In this document: positions 1 to 8,648 of the stretch, one piece after another
Layout: every line of letters begins with the position of its first letter
How positions within the stretch are numbered: the stretch's first letter is position 1
Source: Sulfitobacter sabulilitoris
GTDB taxonomy: Bacteria > Pseudomonadota > Alphaproteobacteria > Rhodobacterales > Rhodobacteraceae
DNA: 64,000 nucleotides
Reading direction: 5' to 3'
NCBI RefSeq assembly: GCF_005887615.1
Contig: NZ_VANS01000001.1
Span: 483,415 to 547,414, forward strand
Program-made: the position numbers and the translations under genes
The notes under the pieces: generated by a model
The model's database searches: none
What the model was told of the DNA's origin: nothing
What the model saw: the letters and a program-made list of their open reading frames with translations, nothing else

Positions 1-341
1 AGAAAGCTGCGGATCGGCGACAGATGACCGAGCGGGGCGACACCGCCGATGGCGAACCCGGTCTGGGCACGGATCAGGGCGGCATCGGCCTTGCAAAGCC
101 GCTCTTTCGCGCAGGCAGCGGCCCGCGCGGGATCGACCCGGTTGCCGCCCGCTGTCAGGAAAAGCAGCGCGCGGCCCTGATCCTCGCCTCGAAAGATGAT
201 CGATTTGGCGATCTGGTCGAGCGTGACACCAAGCGCCGTTGCCGCATCGGCGGCGGTGCGGGCGAGCGGTGTTTCGCGGATCTCGGCGGGCAGCCCGGCG
301 GCGGCAAGCGCGGCGCGGACACGGGACAGGCTTTTGCTCAT
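1..341 (-). CDS. YbaK/EbsC-type aminoacyl-tRNA deacylase (3' part cut off)
   Basis: About 113 codons are visible from the ATG at 339-341 to the window edge, so the C-terminus is missing. The translation begins MSKSLSRVRAALAAAGLP and carries the family signature Q-I-A-K-S-I-I-F, with the conserved lysine, followed by a stretch matching the YbaK fold (LLFLTAGGNRVD, KADAALIRAQTGFAIGGVAP). YbaK-family proteins hydrolyse mischarged Cys-tRNA(Pro) or related mischarged tRNAs in the cytoplasm. The gene is divergent from glnE with 77 bp between the starts. The substrate cannot be assigned from sequence alone. Confidence 0.8.
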   Translation of the reverse strand, partial: MSKSLSRVRAALAAAGLPAEIRETPLARTAADAATALGVTLDQIAKSIIFRGEDQGRALLFLTAGGNRVDPARAAACAKERLCKADAALIRAQTGFAIGGVAPLGHLSPIRSF

Positions 342-418
342 GCGGGCAGGGTGGCCTTGGGCGCGCGCGGGCGCAAGAGAGATTGACGCGCCAACACGCA
401 GGCGCGAAAGCTTGCACC

Positions 419-3253
419 ATGAGCCTGAGCGATCACATGACCCGATGCCCGCGTGCCCACGACCCCGAACGCGGGGACGCGGCGCGCGCCCTGTTTCCCG
501 AAGTGGACGACGATCTGGCCCTGCTGGTGCGGGGGGCTGCGGGGTCTAGCCCCTATCTCGCCACGCTGATCGAGAAGGAGGCCGCATGGCTGCCCGCCGC
601 GCTGGACGATCCGGACGGCGCGTTGGAGGCGGAGATCGCCGGCGCGAGGGGACATGGACCCGATGGTCTGGCCGAAGCGCTGCGCCGCGCCAAGCGGCGG
701 GTGGCGCTGCTGACCGCGCTTGCGGATCTTGGCGGTGCGTGGTCGCTGATGGCGGTCACGGGCGCATTGACCCGGTTTGCCGATGCCGCCTGCGACGCGG
801 CGCTGCGCAGTGCCATCGCGACGCAGATCAAGCGCGGCAAGCTGCCCGGCATGACCGAGGACGACATCGCCGATGCGGGCGGGATGGTGGTCTTTGCGAT
901 GGGAAAGATGGGCGCGTACGAGTTGAATTACTCCTCTGACATCGACCTGATCTGCCTGTTTGACGAGACGCGCTTCGATCCGGCCGATTTCCACGATGCA
1001 CGCAGTGCATTTGTCCGTGCCACCCGCGCGATGAGCGCCACGCTCAGCGATCTGACGGCGCAGGGCTACGTGTTCCGCACTGATCTGCGGCTGCGCCCCG
1101 ATCCGGGCGTCACCCCCGTCTGCATGGCGATGGAGGCGGCGGAACGGTATTACGAAAGCCTGGGCCGCACCTGGGAGCGCGCGGCCTATATCAAGGCGCG
1201 GCCCGCGGCGGGCGATCTGGCGGCCGGGCAACGGTTCCTGCGCGATCTGCGCCCCTTTGTCTGGCGCAGGCACCTGGATTTCGCAGCCATCCAGGACGCG
1301 CACGACATGCGGCTGGCGATCCGCGAACACAAGGGGCTGGGCGGGCCGATCACCCTGCCGGGGCACAACATGAAACTGGGGCGTGGCGGAATTCGCGAGA
1401 TCGAATTCTTTACCCAGACCCGACAATTGATCGCCGGCGGGCGCGATGCGGAACTGCGGGTGCGCGGCACGTTGCAGGGGTTGTCGGTGCTGGCGCAAAA
1501 GGGCTGGGTGCCGGAGGATGTCGCAGGTCGCCTGCGCGACCACTACATGTTTCACCGCACGGTCGAACACCGGTTGCAGATGGTGCAGGACGCACAGACC
1601 CACTCCCTGCCGGTCAGCGACACCGGCTTTGCCCGGCTGGCGTGCCTGATGGACGCCGATGCGCAAGACCTCAGACAGGATCTGACCAGACGGTTGAGCG
1701 CGGTTCACGAGATGACCGAAGGGTTTTTCGCCCCCGGCAAACCGCCCGAGCCCAAGACGCATGATTTCGACACTTCCGTCCTGCATCGCTGGTACAGCTA
1801 TCCCGCCTTGCGCAGCGATCGCAGCCGGATCCTCTTTGAACGGCTGCGGCCCGACCTCCTGACCCGGCTGGCCGGGGCCGCGAAACCCGACGAGGCGCTG
1901 CTCGCATTTGACGGGTTCCTGGCGGGACTGCCGGCCGGGGTGCAGTTGTTTTCGCTGCTCGAGGCGAACCCGCAGTTGCGGGATCTGCTGATCGACATCG
2001 TCGGCACGTCGCCCGCGCTGGCGCAGTACCTGTCGCGCAACGCGGGCGTGTTCGATGCGGTGATCGGGGGCGATTTCTTTGACGACTGGCCGGGGCAGGC
2101 GGCGCTGGCCGATGCCCTCGCGGCGGCGCTCGAGCCAGAGCCGGATTACGAGACCCGCCTCGACATGGCGCGGCGATGGACCAAGGAATGGCATTTCCGC
2201 ATCGGCGTGCATCACCTGCGCGGGCTGATCGACGCCGACACCGCCGGGGCGCAATACGCCGATCTGGCGCGCGCGGTCCTGGTCGTGCTCTGGCCGCTGG
2301 TCTGCGACCAGTTCGCGCGCCGCTTCGGCCCGCCGCCGGGGCGCGGCGGCGTGGTGCTGGGCATGGGGTCGCTGGGCGCGGGTCGGCTGAACGCGGGGTC
2401 CGATCTGGATCTCATCGTGATCTATGACGCGGCCGGCGTCGAGGCGTCGGACGGGCCGAAACCGCTGCCGTCGCGGGTCTACTACGCGCGGCTGACGCAG
2501 GCGCTGATCACCGCCATGACGTCGCCCATGTCACAGGGCAAGCTCTACGAGGTGGACATGCGCCTGCGCCCGTCGGGCAACCAGGGGCCGGTCGCCACCA
2601 GTTGGGCCGCATTCCAGAGCTATCAGCAGACCCAGGCCTGGGTCTGGGAACATCTGGCGCTGACGCGGGCGGCGGTGATCACAGGGCCCGACGGCCTGGC
2701 CCGCGACGTCGAGGCGTTTCGCGCCGATCTGCTGCGCCACAAGGGCGACCCTGCCCATGTGGCGCACGAGGTGGCGCAGATGCGCGCGCGGATCACGGCG
2801 GCCAAGGCCCCCGACACGCTGTGGGACGCCAAGATCGGCCCGGGCCGCATGCAGGAGATCGAGTTGATTGCGCAGGCGGGTGCCTTGATCGGCGGCATCC
2901 CCGACCGCGACGTGGTGGCGGGGCTTGGCGCGGCGCGCGATGCGGGCTTGATCGACGATGCCGGGCGGGCGCAGCTTGCCGCGGGCTATGCGCTGTGCTG
3001 GCGGGTGCAGGTTGCGGCGCGGCTGCTGTCGGCGCAACCTCTGCGGATCGACAACCTCGGCCAGGCGGGCCGCACCTTTTTGCAGCGCGCGCTGGATGTG
3101 CGATCGCTTGACCGCGCGGCAGAGACGCTGCACGACTGTTACGATGCTTGCGACGCGGTGATCACCGCCGCGTTGAACCGGTATGCGAAAGCCCCGGATG
3201 CGGCGGATCACAGCGGCGCGAACACGCCTGACGACACCGGGAGGGACGGATGA
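419..3253 (+). CDS. glnE: Bifunctional glutamine synthetase adenylyltransferase/deadenylylase
   Basis: This is a 944-residue protein, matching the usual GlnE length. It adenylylates and deadenylylates glutamine synthetase under PII control, setting nitrogen assimilation. Two nucleotidyltransferase cores are visible: the N-terminal one with GKMGAYELNYSSDIDLI and the C-terminal one with GMGSLGAGRLNAGSDLDLI. The linker motif LGRGGIREIEFFTQTRQ is also present. The open frame extends upstream to 239, but the ATG at 419 (MSLSDHMTRCPRAHDP) is the natural start because the upstream codons lie over the divergent YbaK gene and look non-coding. The stop overlaps the next ATG (ATGA), indicating translational coupling with the 90-aa gene. 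Confidence 0.95.
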   Translation: MSLSDHMTRCPRAHDPERGDAARALFPEVDDDLALLVRGAAGSSPYLATLIEKEAAWLPAALDDPDGALEAEIAGARGHGPDGLAEALRRAKRRVALLTALADLGGAWSLMAVTGALTRFADAACDAALRSAIATQIKRGKLPGMTEDDIADAGGMVVFAMGKMGAYELNYSSDIDLICLFDETRFDPADFHDARSAFVRATRAMSATLSDLTAQGYVFRTDLRLRPDPGVTPVCMAMEAAERYYESLGRTWERAAYIKARPAAGDLAAGQRFLRDLRPFVWRRHLDFAAIQDAHDMRLAIREHKGLGGPITLPGHNMKLGRGGIREIEFFTQTRQLIAGGRDAELRVRGTLQGLSVLAQKGWVPEDVAGRLRDHYMFHRTVEHRLQMVQDAQTHSLPVSDTGFARLACLMDADAQDLRQDLTRRLSAVHEMTEGFFAPGKPPEPKTHDFDTSVLHRWYSYPALRSDRSRILFERLRPDLLTRLAGAAKPDEALLAFDGFLAGLPAGVQLFSLLEANPQLRDLLIDIVGTSPALAQYLSRNAGVFDAVIGGDFFDDWPGQAALADALAAALEPEPDYETRLDMARRWTKEWHFRIGVHHLRGLIDADTAGAQYADLARAVLVVLWPLVCDQFARRFGPPPGRGGVVLGMGSLGAGRLNAGSDLDLIVIYDAAGVEASDGPKPLPSRVYYARLTQALITAMTSPMSQGKLYEVDMRLRPSGNQGPVATSWAAFQSYQQTQAWVWEHLALTRAAVITGPDGLARDVEAFRADLLRHKGDPAHVAHEVAQMRARITAAKAPDTLWDAKIGPGRMQEIELIAQAGALIGGIPDRDVVAGLGAARDAGLIDDAGRAQLAAGYALCWRVQVAARLLSAQPLRIDNLGQAGRTFLQRALDVRSLDRAAETLHDCYDACDAVITAALNRYAKAPDAADHSGANTPDDTGRDG

Positions 3254-3522
3254 AAAAAGGCGACGCCGACGATCCCAAGGGGCTGATTTTCGAAGCCTAC
3301 CGCATCGAGGGCATCCTCAAGAGCGAATGTCGCACGATCTTTCTGGACTGGGCGCTTAGCCTGCCGGTCGAGGTGGACACCTCGGCGGTGCTGCGCCGTC
3401 TGATCGAAAAGCATGGCGGCGCGGAGGACACCCATCCGATGACCGAGGTGATGACCGAAGGCCTGGCCGGAATGGCGGCCCCGCGGCGGCGCGGCGGTTG
3501 GCGGGCCCGGCCGCGCGACTGA
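3250..3522 (+). CDS. Conserved hypothetical protein, 90 aa, coupled to glnE
   Basis: This small acidic-to-basic protein (MKKGDADDPKGLIFEAYRIE...) starts inside the glnE stop codon (ATGA overlap), so it is almost certainly translated from the glnE message. The N-terminal 60 residues look like a compact helical domain (FEAYRIEGILKSECRTIFLDWALSLP). The C-terminus is a basic tail rich in Arg. No signal peptide, membrane segment or catalytic motif is visible. The position suggests a nitrogen-related or housekeeping role, but that is inference from context only and the family is not recognised. Confidence 0.75.
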   Translation: MKKGDADDPKGLIFEAYRIEGILKSECRTIFLDWALSLPVEVDTSAVLRRLIEKHGGAEDTHPMTEVMTEGLAGMAAPRRRGGWRARPRD

Positions 3523-3668
3523 CCCGCCGCGCAACGCCTCCGGCCGCGGCCTTCGCGAAATGGCCGCGCTAACGGTGAAAAATTGTCGTAATCCTGCCGT
3601 GTTTGGCGGTCATACCCGGCTTTGACCCAAAGCGTCCCATCCAGCGGGCGTTCTTGAAGGAGAGTGAC

Positions 3669-4325
3669 ATGACCATTCTGAAAGCCCTTGCCGCCCTTGG
3701 TTTCGCCGCAATCGTGTCGGCCTGTTCCGCCCCGGTGGACACCGCGAGCCGCGCCGCGCCCTTCGTGACCGGTGCCGCAACGCCGGGTGACGCCACGCAG
3801 GCCAGCCAACTGCCCGACCTGCGGGTCGAGAAGATCACCGTCAGCGTACCCCGATCGCTGAAGGTCTCCGAGGCCAACCGCTATTACCCCAGCGGCGACA
3901 TCGTCTGGCGCGAGGACCCGATGGGCGACCGCCACATGCAGGTCAAGGCGATATTCGAGACTGCGATGCAGCGTGGCACTGCCGCACTGGAGGGGAGCAC
4001 ACCGGTGACGCTGCACGTCGACGTGATGCGGTTCCATGCGCTGACCGAAAAGACCCGCTATACCGTCGGCGGCATCCATTCGCTGACCTTCGCCATGACC
4101 CTTCGCGATGCCCGGACCGGTGCGGTGCTGGTCGATCACAAGGTGGTCAAGGCCGACCTGCAGGGTTTTGGCGGGCAGATGGCGATCGACGCGATGGCGC
4201 GCGGCCAGACCCAGAAGGTGCGCATCACCGGCCACCTGGCGAATGTCATCCGCTCCGAACTTCAGGATCCGGGCGGCTATCGCAACGCCAAGCTTGGGCT
4301 CATTCAGACGCTGAACAAAATCTGA
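3669..4325 (+). CDS. Predicted lipoprotein (DUF6778-like)
   Basis: A 218-residue protein with a lipoprotein signal peptide: MTILKALAALGFAAIVSAC, with the lipobox cysteine at residue 19. The ATG at 3669 follows GGAGAGTG. The mature part (LRVEKITVSVPRSLKVSEANRYYP, TLHVDVMRFHALTEKTRYTVGGIHS) resembles an uncharacterised Rhodobacteraceae lipoprotein family that I recall as DUF6778. It contains a beta-rich domain and no catalytic motif. It is probably anchored in the envelope; the function is unknown. It stands alone, 146 bp after the previous gene. Confidence 0.75.
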   Translation: MTILKALAALGFAAIVSACSAPVDTASRAAPFVTGAATPGDATQASQLPDLRVEKITVSVPRSLKVSEANRYYPSGDIVWREDPMGDRHMQVKAIFETAMQRGTAALEGSTPVTLHVDVMRFHALTEKTRYTVGGIHSLTFAMTLRDARTGAVLVDHKVVKADLQGFGGQMAIDAMARGQTQKVRITGHLANVIRSELQDPGGYRNAKLGLIQTLNKI

Positions 4326-4364
4326 CCTTTCGCGCGCGCCGCGAAGCGATTAGAGGAGGGCGCT

Positions 4365-5597
4365 ATGACAGCGCCCTTTTCCGATTCCGCCCACACCCCC
4401 CAGACCGAAACCGACCGCGCCACCGTGCGGCTGTTGCCCAAGGCCAATGCCCGCGCCATCCGGCACGGGTTTCCTTGGGTCTATGCCAACGAGCTGGTCA
4501 CCGATCGGCGCACCAAGGCCCTGAGCCCGGGTGCGCTGGCGCGGCTGGAGGACACCACCCGGCAGCCGATGGGGCTGGTGGCGGTGAACCCGCTGTCCAA
4601 GATCATCGCCCGGATGCTGGACGAGGACCCCGAGGCGAGGCTTGACCAGGGCTGGTTCGAGGCGCGTCTGGCGCGGGCGCAGGACCTGCGCGCGCGGCTT
4701 TACGATGCGCCGTTCTACCGGTTGGTGCATGCCGAAACCGACGGGCTGCCCGGCGTGGTCATCGACCGCTTTGGCGATACCTGCGTGATCCAGCCCAACG
4801 CGGCCTGGGCCGAGGCGCATCTGAGCACGCTCACGGCGGCATTGGTCGCGGTCACGGGGGTCGCGCATGTCCTCAAGAACGCCGCGGGCCGCACCCGCGG
4901 GTTGGAAGGGCTCGACGATGTGAGCGGCGTGTTGCATGGTCAGGCACCCGATGGCCCGCTGCCGGTGCCGATGAACGGCGCGACCTATCTGGCGGATCTG
5001 ACGGGCGGGCAGAAAACCGGGCTCTTTTACGACCAGCGGCCCAATCACGCCTTTGCCGCCTCGCTGGCGCGCGGCGCGCGGGTGCTGGATGTCTTTGCGC
5101 ATGTCGGCGGTTTTGGATTGGCCGCCTTGGCCAATGGGGCGGCTGGCGCGCTGTGCGTCGACGGCTCCGCCCCGGCGCTGGACCTGGCGCAGGGGGGGGC
5201 GGAGGCCATGGGCGTCGCCGACCGCTTTGCCACCCGGCAGGGCGATGCCTTCGACGTGCTGGCCGCGCTGCGGGCAGAGGGTGCGGAATTCGACCTCGTG
5301 ATCTGCGACCCGCCGGCGTTCGCCCCGGCGAAACCCGCGCTCGACGCCGGTCTGCGTGCCTACGAGCGTGTGGCGCGGCTGGCGGCTCCGCTGGTCGCGG
5401 AGAACGGCATTCTGGGGCTGTGTTCCTGTTCGCATGCCGCCGATCTGGGCGCGTTCCGCACCGCGTCGGTGCGCGGGATCGGGCGCGCCGGACGGCGCGG
5501 TGCGCTGATCCATACGGGCTTTGCCGGGCCCGATCACCCACTGCTGCCGCAACTGGCCGAAAGCGGTTATCTCAAGTCGTTGTTCTTTCGGCTGTAG
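4365..5597 (+). CDS. Class I SAM-dependent rRNA (cytosine-C5) methyltransferase, RlmI-like
   Basis: A 410-residue protein preceded by a strong GAGGAGGG ribosome site. The N-terminal third is a PUA-like RNA-binding part (AIRHGFPWVYANE). It is followed by a central RlmI-type segment (GQKTGLFYDQR) and a Rossmann methyltransferase core: motif I LDVFAHVGGFG, motif IV CDPPAFAP, and the catalytic-cysteine region CSCSHAA. RlmI/RlmK-type enzymes methylate 23S rRNA cytosines using S-adenosylmethionine. The next gene, a PIN protein, starts 3 bp after the stop, so the two form an operon. From memory the same pair exists in Rhodobacter as RSP_2647/RSP_2648. The exact target nucleotide is not determinable here. 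Confidence 0.87.
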   Translation: MTAPFSDSAHTPQTETDRATVRLLPKANARAIRHGFPWVYANELVTDRRTKALSPGALARLEDTTRQPMGLVAVNPLSKIIARMLDEDPEARLDQGWFEARLARAQDLRARLYDAPFYRLVHAETDGLPGVVIDRFGDTCVIQPNAAWAEAHLSTLTAALVAVTGVAHVLKNAAGRTRGLEGLDDVSGVLHGQAPDGPLPVPMNGATYLADLTGGQKTGLFYDQRPNHAFAASLARGARVLDVFAHVGGFGLAALANGAAGALCVDGSAPALDLAQGGAEAMGVADRFATRQGDAFDVLAALRAEGAEFDLVICDPPAFAPAKPALDAGLRAYERVARLAAPLVAENGILGLCSCSHAADLGAFRTASVRGIGRAGRRGALIHTGFAGPDHPLLPQLAESGYLKSLFFRL

Positions 5598-5600
5598 GCG

Positions 5601-6140
5601 ATGAAGATCGTCATCGACGCCTGTGTGCTATATCCCAACGTGATGCGCGACATGGTGTTGGGGGTGGCGGGCAGCGGGGCGTTCGTGCCCCTTTGGTCGG
5701 CCCGCATCCTCGAGGAATGGGCGCGGGCGGCGCGCAAGCTGGGGCCGCTGGGCGAACCGCAGGCGCGCGGCGAGATCGCCATGCTGCGCGCCAGATGGCC
5801 CGAGGCCGAACTGCCCGCCGCGCCGGGGCTCGAGGCGCGGCTTTGGCTGCCCGACCCGAACGACATTCACGTGCTGGCCAGTGCAGTCGCCGGATCGGCG
5901 GATGCCGTGATGACCGTAAATGCCCGTGATTTTCCGCGCGGGGCCTTGGCCGAAGAGGGGCTGGAGCGGGTCGATCCCGACGGTTTCCTGATGCAGGTCT
6001 GGATGCGCGACGCGGATGCGGTGGCCGATGTTGCCGCCGACGTGCTGGCCCGCGCGCGCAGCCTGTCGGGTCAGGACTGGGACATGCGTGCACTGATGAA
6101 GAAAGCGCGGCTGCCACGCATTGCAAAAGCGCTGGCCTAG
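5601..6140 (+). CDS. PIN-domain protein (RSP_2648-like)
   Basis: A 179-residue protein opening with the PIN motif MKIVIDACVLYPN (metal Asp6) and later LPDPNDIHVLASA and TVNARDFP, which supply the other acidic residues of a Mg-dependent RNase fold. PIN domains are often VapC toxins. Here, however, no antitoxin-sized gene is adjacent and the partner is an rRNA methyltransferase 3 bp upstream, so an RNA-processing or quality-control role is as likely. The C-terminus ends four bases inside the convergent M48 peptidase gene. Confidence 0.8.
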   Translation: MKIVIDACVLYPNVMRDMVLGVAGSGAFVPLWSARILEEWARAARKLGPLGEPQARGEIAMLRARWPEAELPAAPGLEARLWLPDPNDIHVLASAVAGSADAVMTVNARDFPRGALAEEGLERVDPDGFLMQVWMRDADAVADVAADVLARARSLSGQDWDMRALMKKARLPRIAKALA

Positions 6141-6823
6141 GCGTCGCTCCAGCGCGAGTCGAGGGTCTTGAGAGCTGCGATCCGGTCTTCGGTCTTGGGA
6201 TGGCTGAGCAACCAGGCCGGCGCACGCCCGCCGCCCGAGCGGGTCAGCGCCTCGAGCTTGCGGAACATGGAAATCTGCGGCTCCACGCCGATGCCCGCCT
6301 TGGTCAGAAGGGCCGCGGCATAGGCGTCCGCCTCGTATTCGTCGCTGCGCGACAACCGCGCGGCCAGCAACGATGCCAGCATGTTTGCGATCCAGATCCC
6401 GATGCCGGGCAGGAACCGCCCCAGAACCATCGCCAGCGCCGTGCGAAGTGCGTTCTGACCCGAGAAGTCGATCATTCGGCGGCGCGAATGACCCAGGGCA
6501 ACATGCCCCAATTCATGCGCGATCACCGATGACATTTCCTCGGCCGTGACCTCGCCCGCACGGAACTTGTTGTAAAAGCCCCGTGTGATGAAAATGCGCC
6601 CGTCGGGGGCGGCCAGCCCGTTCACCGGGTCGATTTCATAGATATGGACGCGTATCCGCGACAGCTCCAGCGCGGCGGCCATTCGGTCGGTCAGGGCCTT
6701 GAGCCGCGGATCGGCCAGTTCGGTGGACTTCTCGTCAAGCTCTCGGGCCGTGCGCCAGGCCGAAAACCGGTACATCGCCAGGCCATAGAGGATCGCAAGA
6801 AGGATGGGCGTGAATTTCAGCAT
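6137..6823 (-). CDS. M48-family zinc metallopeptidase
   Basis: A 228-residue membrane-associated protease. Residues 1-20 form an N-terminal hydrophobic anchor (MLKFTPILLAILYGLAMYRF). The zinc motif HELGH lies in SSVIAHELGHVALGHSRR, and the third ligand region SRSDEYEADAYAAALL follows. This layout matches stand-alone M48 peptidases related to HtpX/Oma1, which act in envelope or inner-membrane protein quality control. Between the two zinc motifs lies a second hydrophobic stretch (LGRFLPGIGIWIANMLASLLAA). It is convergent with the PIN gene, with a 4-bp overlap. Confidence 0.9.
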   Translation of the reverse strand: MLKFTPILLAILYGLAMYRFSAWRTARELDEKSTELADPRLKALTDRMAAALELSRIRVHIYEIDPVNGLAAPDGRIFITRGFYNKFRAGEVTAEEMSSVIAHELGHVALGHSRRRMIDFSGQNALRTALAMVLGRFLPGIGIWIANMLASLLAARLSRSDEYEADAYAAALLTKAGIGVEPQISMFRKLEALTRSGGGRAPAWLLSHPKTEDRIAALKTLDSRWSDA

Positions 6824-6867
6824 ATCCCAGATATGGTGCGGCCCGGCGCCCGTGGCAAGCGTGTGGA

Positions 6868-6890
6868 GCCTCCGGCGGGAGTATTTGAAG
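6868..6890 (+). repeat. Dispersed GCCTCCGGCGGGAGTATTT element
   Basis: The intergenic string GCCTCCGGCGGGAGTATTTG is a near match to one at 61510-61540, and its ccggagtattttt core reappears inverted at 43506-43520. The element is intergenic each time. From memory similar strings are common between Rhodobacteraceae genes. Confidence 0.55.
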
Positions 6891-6924
6891 ACCCAAAGAA
6901 CCTGGGACGCGCCCTCTCGGGCAG

Positions 6925-6953
6925 GAAAAAGGGCCGCAAGGACGTGCCTTGCG
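6925..6953 (-). terminator. Rho-independent terminator of osmC
   Basis: Read on the minus strand, CGCAAGG-CACGT-CCTTGCG forms a perfect 7-bp stem with a 5-nt loop. It is followed by GCCC and then a run of Ts (aaaaa at 6925-6930 on the plus strand). It lies just downstream of the osmC stop codon. Confidence 0.75.
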
Positions 6954-6986
6954 ACCCCGTGTCGCGTCGATCAGCCGCAAGGAGCG

Positions 6987-7412
6987 TCAGACGAGTTTGG
7001 CATCCATCGTGATCTCGGCGTTGAAGAGCTTGGAGACCGGGCAATTTTCCTTGGCTGTCTTGGCGGCTTCGGCGAATTGCGCTTCGGTCGCGCCGGGAAT
7101 CTTGGCGGTAACATCGAGATGGATGGACGGGATCGCAAAGCCACCGTCCTTTTCCGCGAGATGCACGGTCGCGGTCGTCTCGATGCTGTCCGCGGTCAGG
7201 TCGTGGCCCCCGAGGATCATCGACAGGGCCATCGAAAAGCAGCTTGCATGCGCCGCACCGATCAGTTCTTCGGGGTTGGTGCCCTTGGCGTCTTCAAAGC
7301 GCGTGTTGAAGCCGTAGGGCTGATCGTTGAGCACGCCGGTTTCGGTGCTCACATGGCCTTTGCCATCTTTCAGTCCACCCTGCCATTTTGCGGAACCTGT
7401 TTTCTTGATCAT
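6987..7412 (-). CDS. osmC: OsmC-family peroxiredoxin
   Basis: A 141-residue protein of standard OsmC length. The two redox cysteines are seen in GAAHASCFSMALS and KENCPVSKLF, and the conserved catalytic-site segment EELIGAAHA is intact. OsmC/Ohr proteins reduce organic hydroperoxides in the cytoplasm with lipoyl- or thiol-type reductants. The sequence (SAKWQGGLKDGKGHVSTETG) fits the OsmC subfamily better than Ohr. The gene is divergent from the OhrR-type regulator and shares a 209-bp intergenic region with an OhrR-like operator, so peroxide-inducible expression is expected. A good terminator follows. Confidence 0.92.
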   Translation of the reverse strand: MIKKTGSAKWQGGLKDGKGHVSTETGVLNDQPYGFNTRFEDAKGTNPEELIGAAHASCFSMALSMILGGHDLTADSIETTATVHLAEKDGGFAIPSIHLDVTAKIPGATEAQFAEAAKTAKENCPVSKLFNAEITMDAKLV

Positions 7413-7576
7413 GTCTTTTGTCCTTTTTCTCTGTGTCTTTGTATCGGGGTCTCAACGCGCCAGAAGCGGGCGATGTTCCCGCAGGTGGTTGCGCCGGGCG
7501 CGCCGGATCGTCAGATCCAGCCCGATTGTGTGGTATGGTACATAAAGCGCGCGGCAGGGTAGGTCAATAGCTTGCC

Positions 7577-7598
7577 ATTTAATCGCGCACGATTTAAT
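7577..7598. promoter_or_regulatory. Predicted OhrR/MarR operator
   Basis: An AT-rich near-palindrome: ATTTAATCG, then CGCA, then CGATTTAAT. It lies in the osmC-ohrR intergenic region, 13 bp before the ohrR ribosome site. Its form closely resembles known OhrR operators, which have AATTG/CAATT-type arms rich in TTAA. It stands out from the GC-rich surroundings. Occupancy would repress ohrR and probably osmC. Confidence 0.6.
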
Positions 7599-7621
7599 AA
7601 TTGGATTTTTGGAGGTTCGTC

Positions 7622-8071
7622 TTGCAGCCACATCCGCTCGACCCCAACGACATGCTGTGTTTCGACGTCTATACATTGCAGCAGGCCTTTGGGCGCATCT
7701 ACAAGCCCTTGCTCGATCCGCTTGGGCTGACCTATCCGCAATACCTCGTGATGGTTCTGCTGTGGCAGGGGCATCCGGTGACCGTGGGCCAGATCGGCGC
7801 GCGGCTGGGGTTGGATTCCAGCACGCTTACCCCGGTGATCAAACGGCTTGAAAAGGCCGGGCTGGTGCGCCGCGACCGCGATGCGCAGGACGAACGCCGG
7901 GTTTTGGTCACGCCGACCCGGGAGGGGCGCGAGATGCAGCGGCGCGCGGCCGCGGTGCCCGGATGTGTCGCGGCCGCGACAGGAATGAGCGAGGCGCACA
8001 TCAGTGCCCTGCGCGACCAGATCGCCGGGCTGCGCGCCGCCTTGCGCGCGGCGTCCGACAGGGCCGGCTGA
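7622..8071 (+). CDS. ohrR: OhrR-type MarR-family organic peroxide sensor/repressor
   Basis: A TTG start at 7622 is chosen because GGAGG (7611-7615) sits 6 nt before it; an upstream in-frame TTG at 7601 has no such site. This gives 149 residues. The sequence MLCFDVYTLQQAFGRIYKPLLDPLGLTYPQYLVM is diagnostic of OhrR and carries the peroxide-sensing cysteine (Cys13 in this numbering). A second cysteine (Cys115, AVPGCVAA) sits near the C-terminus as in the two-cysteine OhrR type. The winged-helix segment is GARLGLDSSTLTPVIKRLEKAGLV. Oxidation would release the operator at 7577-7598. Confidence 0.88.
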   Translation: MQPHPLDPNDMLCFDVYTLQQAFGRIYKPLLDPLGLTYPQYLVMVLLWQGHPVTVGQIGARLGLDSSTLTPVIKRLEKAGLVRRDRDAQDERRVLVTPTREGREMQRRAAAVPGCVAAATGMSEAHISALRDQIAGLRAALRAASDRAG

Positions 8072-8135
8072 CCCGGCGCAGGGACCGAAAGCGGCACTGC
8101 AGCCGTTGGACCCGCATTTCATCAGGAGCCACACC

Positions 8136-8648
8136 ATGCCGACAGTCGGCGCCCTTGTTTCCCCTTTCATCGATGCGGCGATCATGGGGCTCGCCCTGAT
8201 CGCCTTTACGAGGCTGAGCGGCCTGCGATCGTTTTCCAAGATGTCAGGGTATGATTTCGCGATCACCGTGGCGATGGGGTCGGTCCTGGCCTCTGTCGTC
8301 GTGTCGAAATCGACCGGGCCGCTTGCCGGGATCGCCGCGCTCGCGGCGCTGTTCGTGGTGCAGGCGGGTTTGTCGCACCTGCGGGTCCGCAGCCGCGACG
8401 CGCAAGACGCGATGGACAATGCGCCGCTGTTGATCATGCAGGGCCGCGAGGTGCTGGAGGACAACCTGAGCGCGGCCAAGATGACCCGCGCCGATCTCAT
8501 GGGCAAGCTGCGCGAAGCGAATGTCACACACCTCGATCAGGTGCGGGCGGTCGTGTTCGAGCAGACCGGCGATGTAAGCGTGCTGCACGGGCCGGCGGGC
8601 GGCGGGTTGGAGGATGACTTGCTGGACGGGGTGCGCGACGCGGTCTAG
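8136..8648 (+). CDS. DUF421 (YetF-like) membrane protein
   Basis: A 170-residue protein starting at the ATG after CAGGAGCC. The N-terminal half has hydrophobic segments (IDAAIMGLALIAFTRLSG, DFAITVAMGSVLASVVV, LAGIAALAALFVVQAGL) and the DUF421 signature RLSGLRSFSKMSGYDFAI. The C-terminal half is the soluble YetF/DUF421 domain (APLLIMQGREVLEDNLSAAKMT, VRAVVFEQTGDVSVL). The family sits in the inner membrane with unknown biochemical function. The last 4 bp overlap the convergent VWA gene. Confidence 0.88.
   Translation: MPTVGALVSPFIDAAIMGLALIAFTRLSGLRSFSKMSGYDFAITVAMGSVLASVVVSKSTGPLAGIAALAALFVVQAGLSHLRVRSRDAQDAMDNAPLLIMQGREVLEDNLSAAKMTRADLMGKLREANVTHLDQVRAVVFEQTGDVSVLHGPAGGGLEDDLLDGVRDAV

Noticed and set aside
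338-2254. A 638-codon frame antisense to glnE
   Set aside because: The composition is Gln/Arg/Gly-rich shadow sequence, with no ribosome site and no recognisable domain; glnE on the other strand is certain.
5601-6140. Toxin-antitoxin system based on the PIN protein
   Set aside because: No antitoxin-sized partner lies on either side; the upstream partner is an rRNA methyltransferase.
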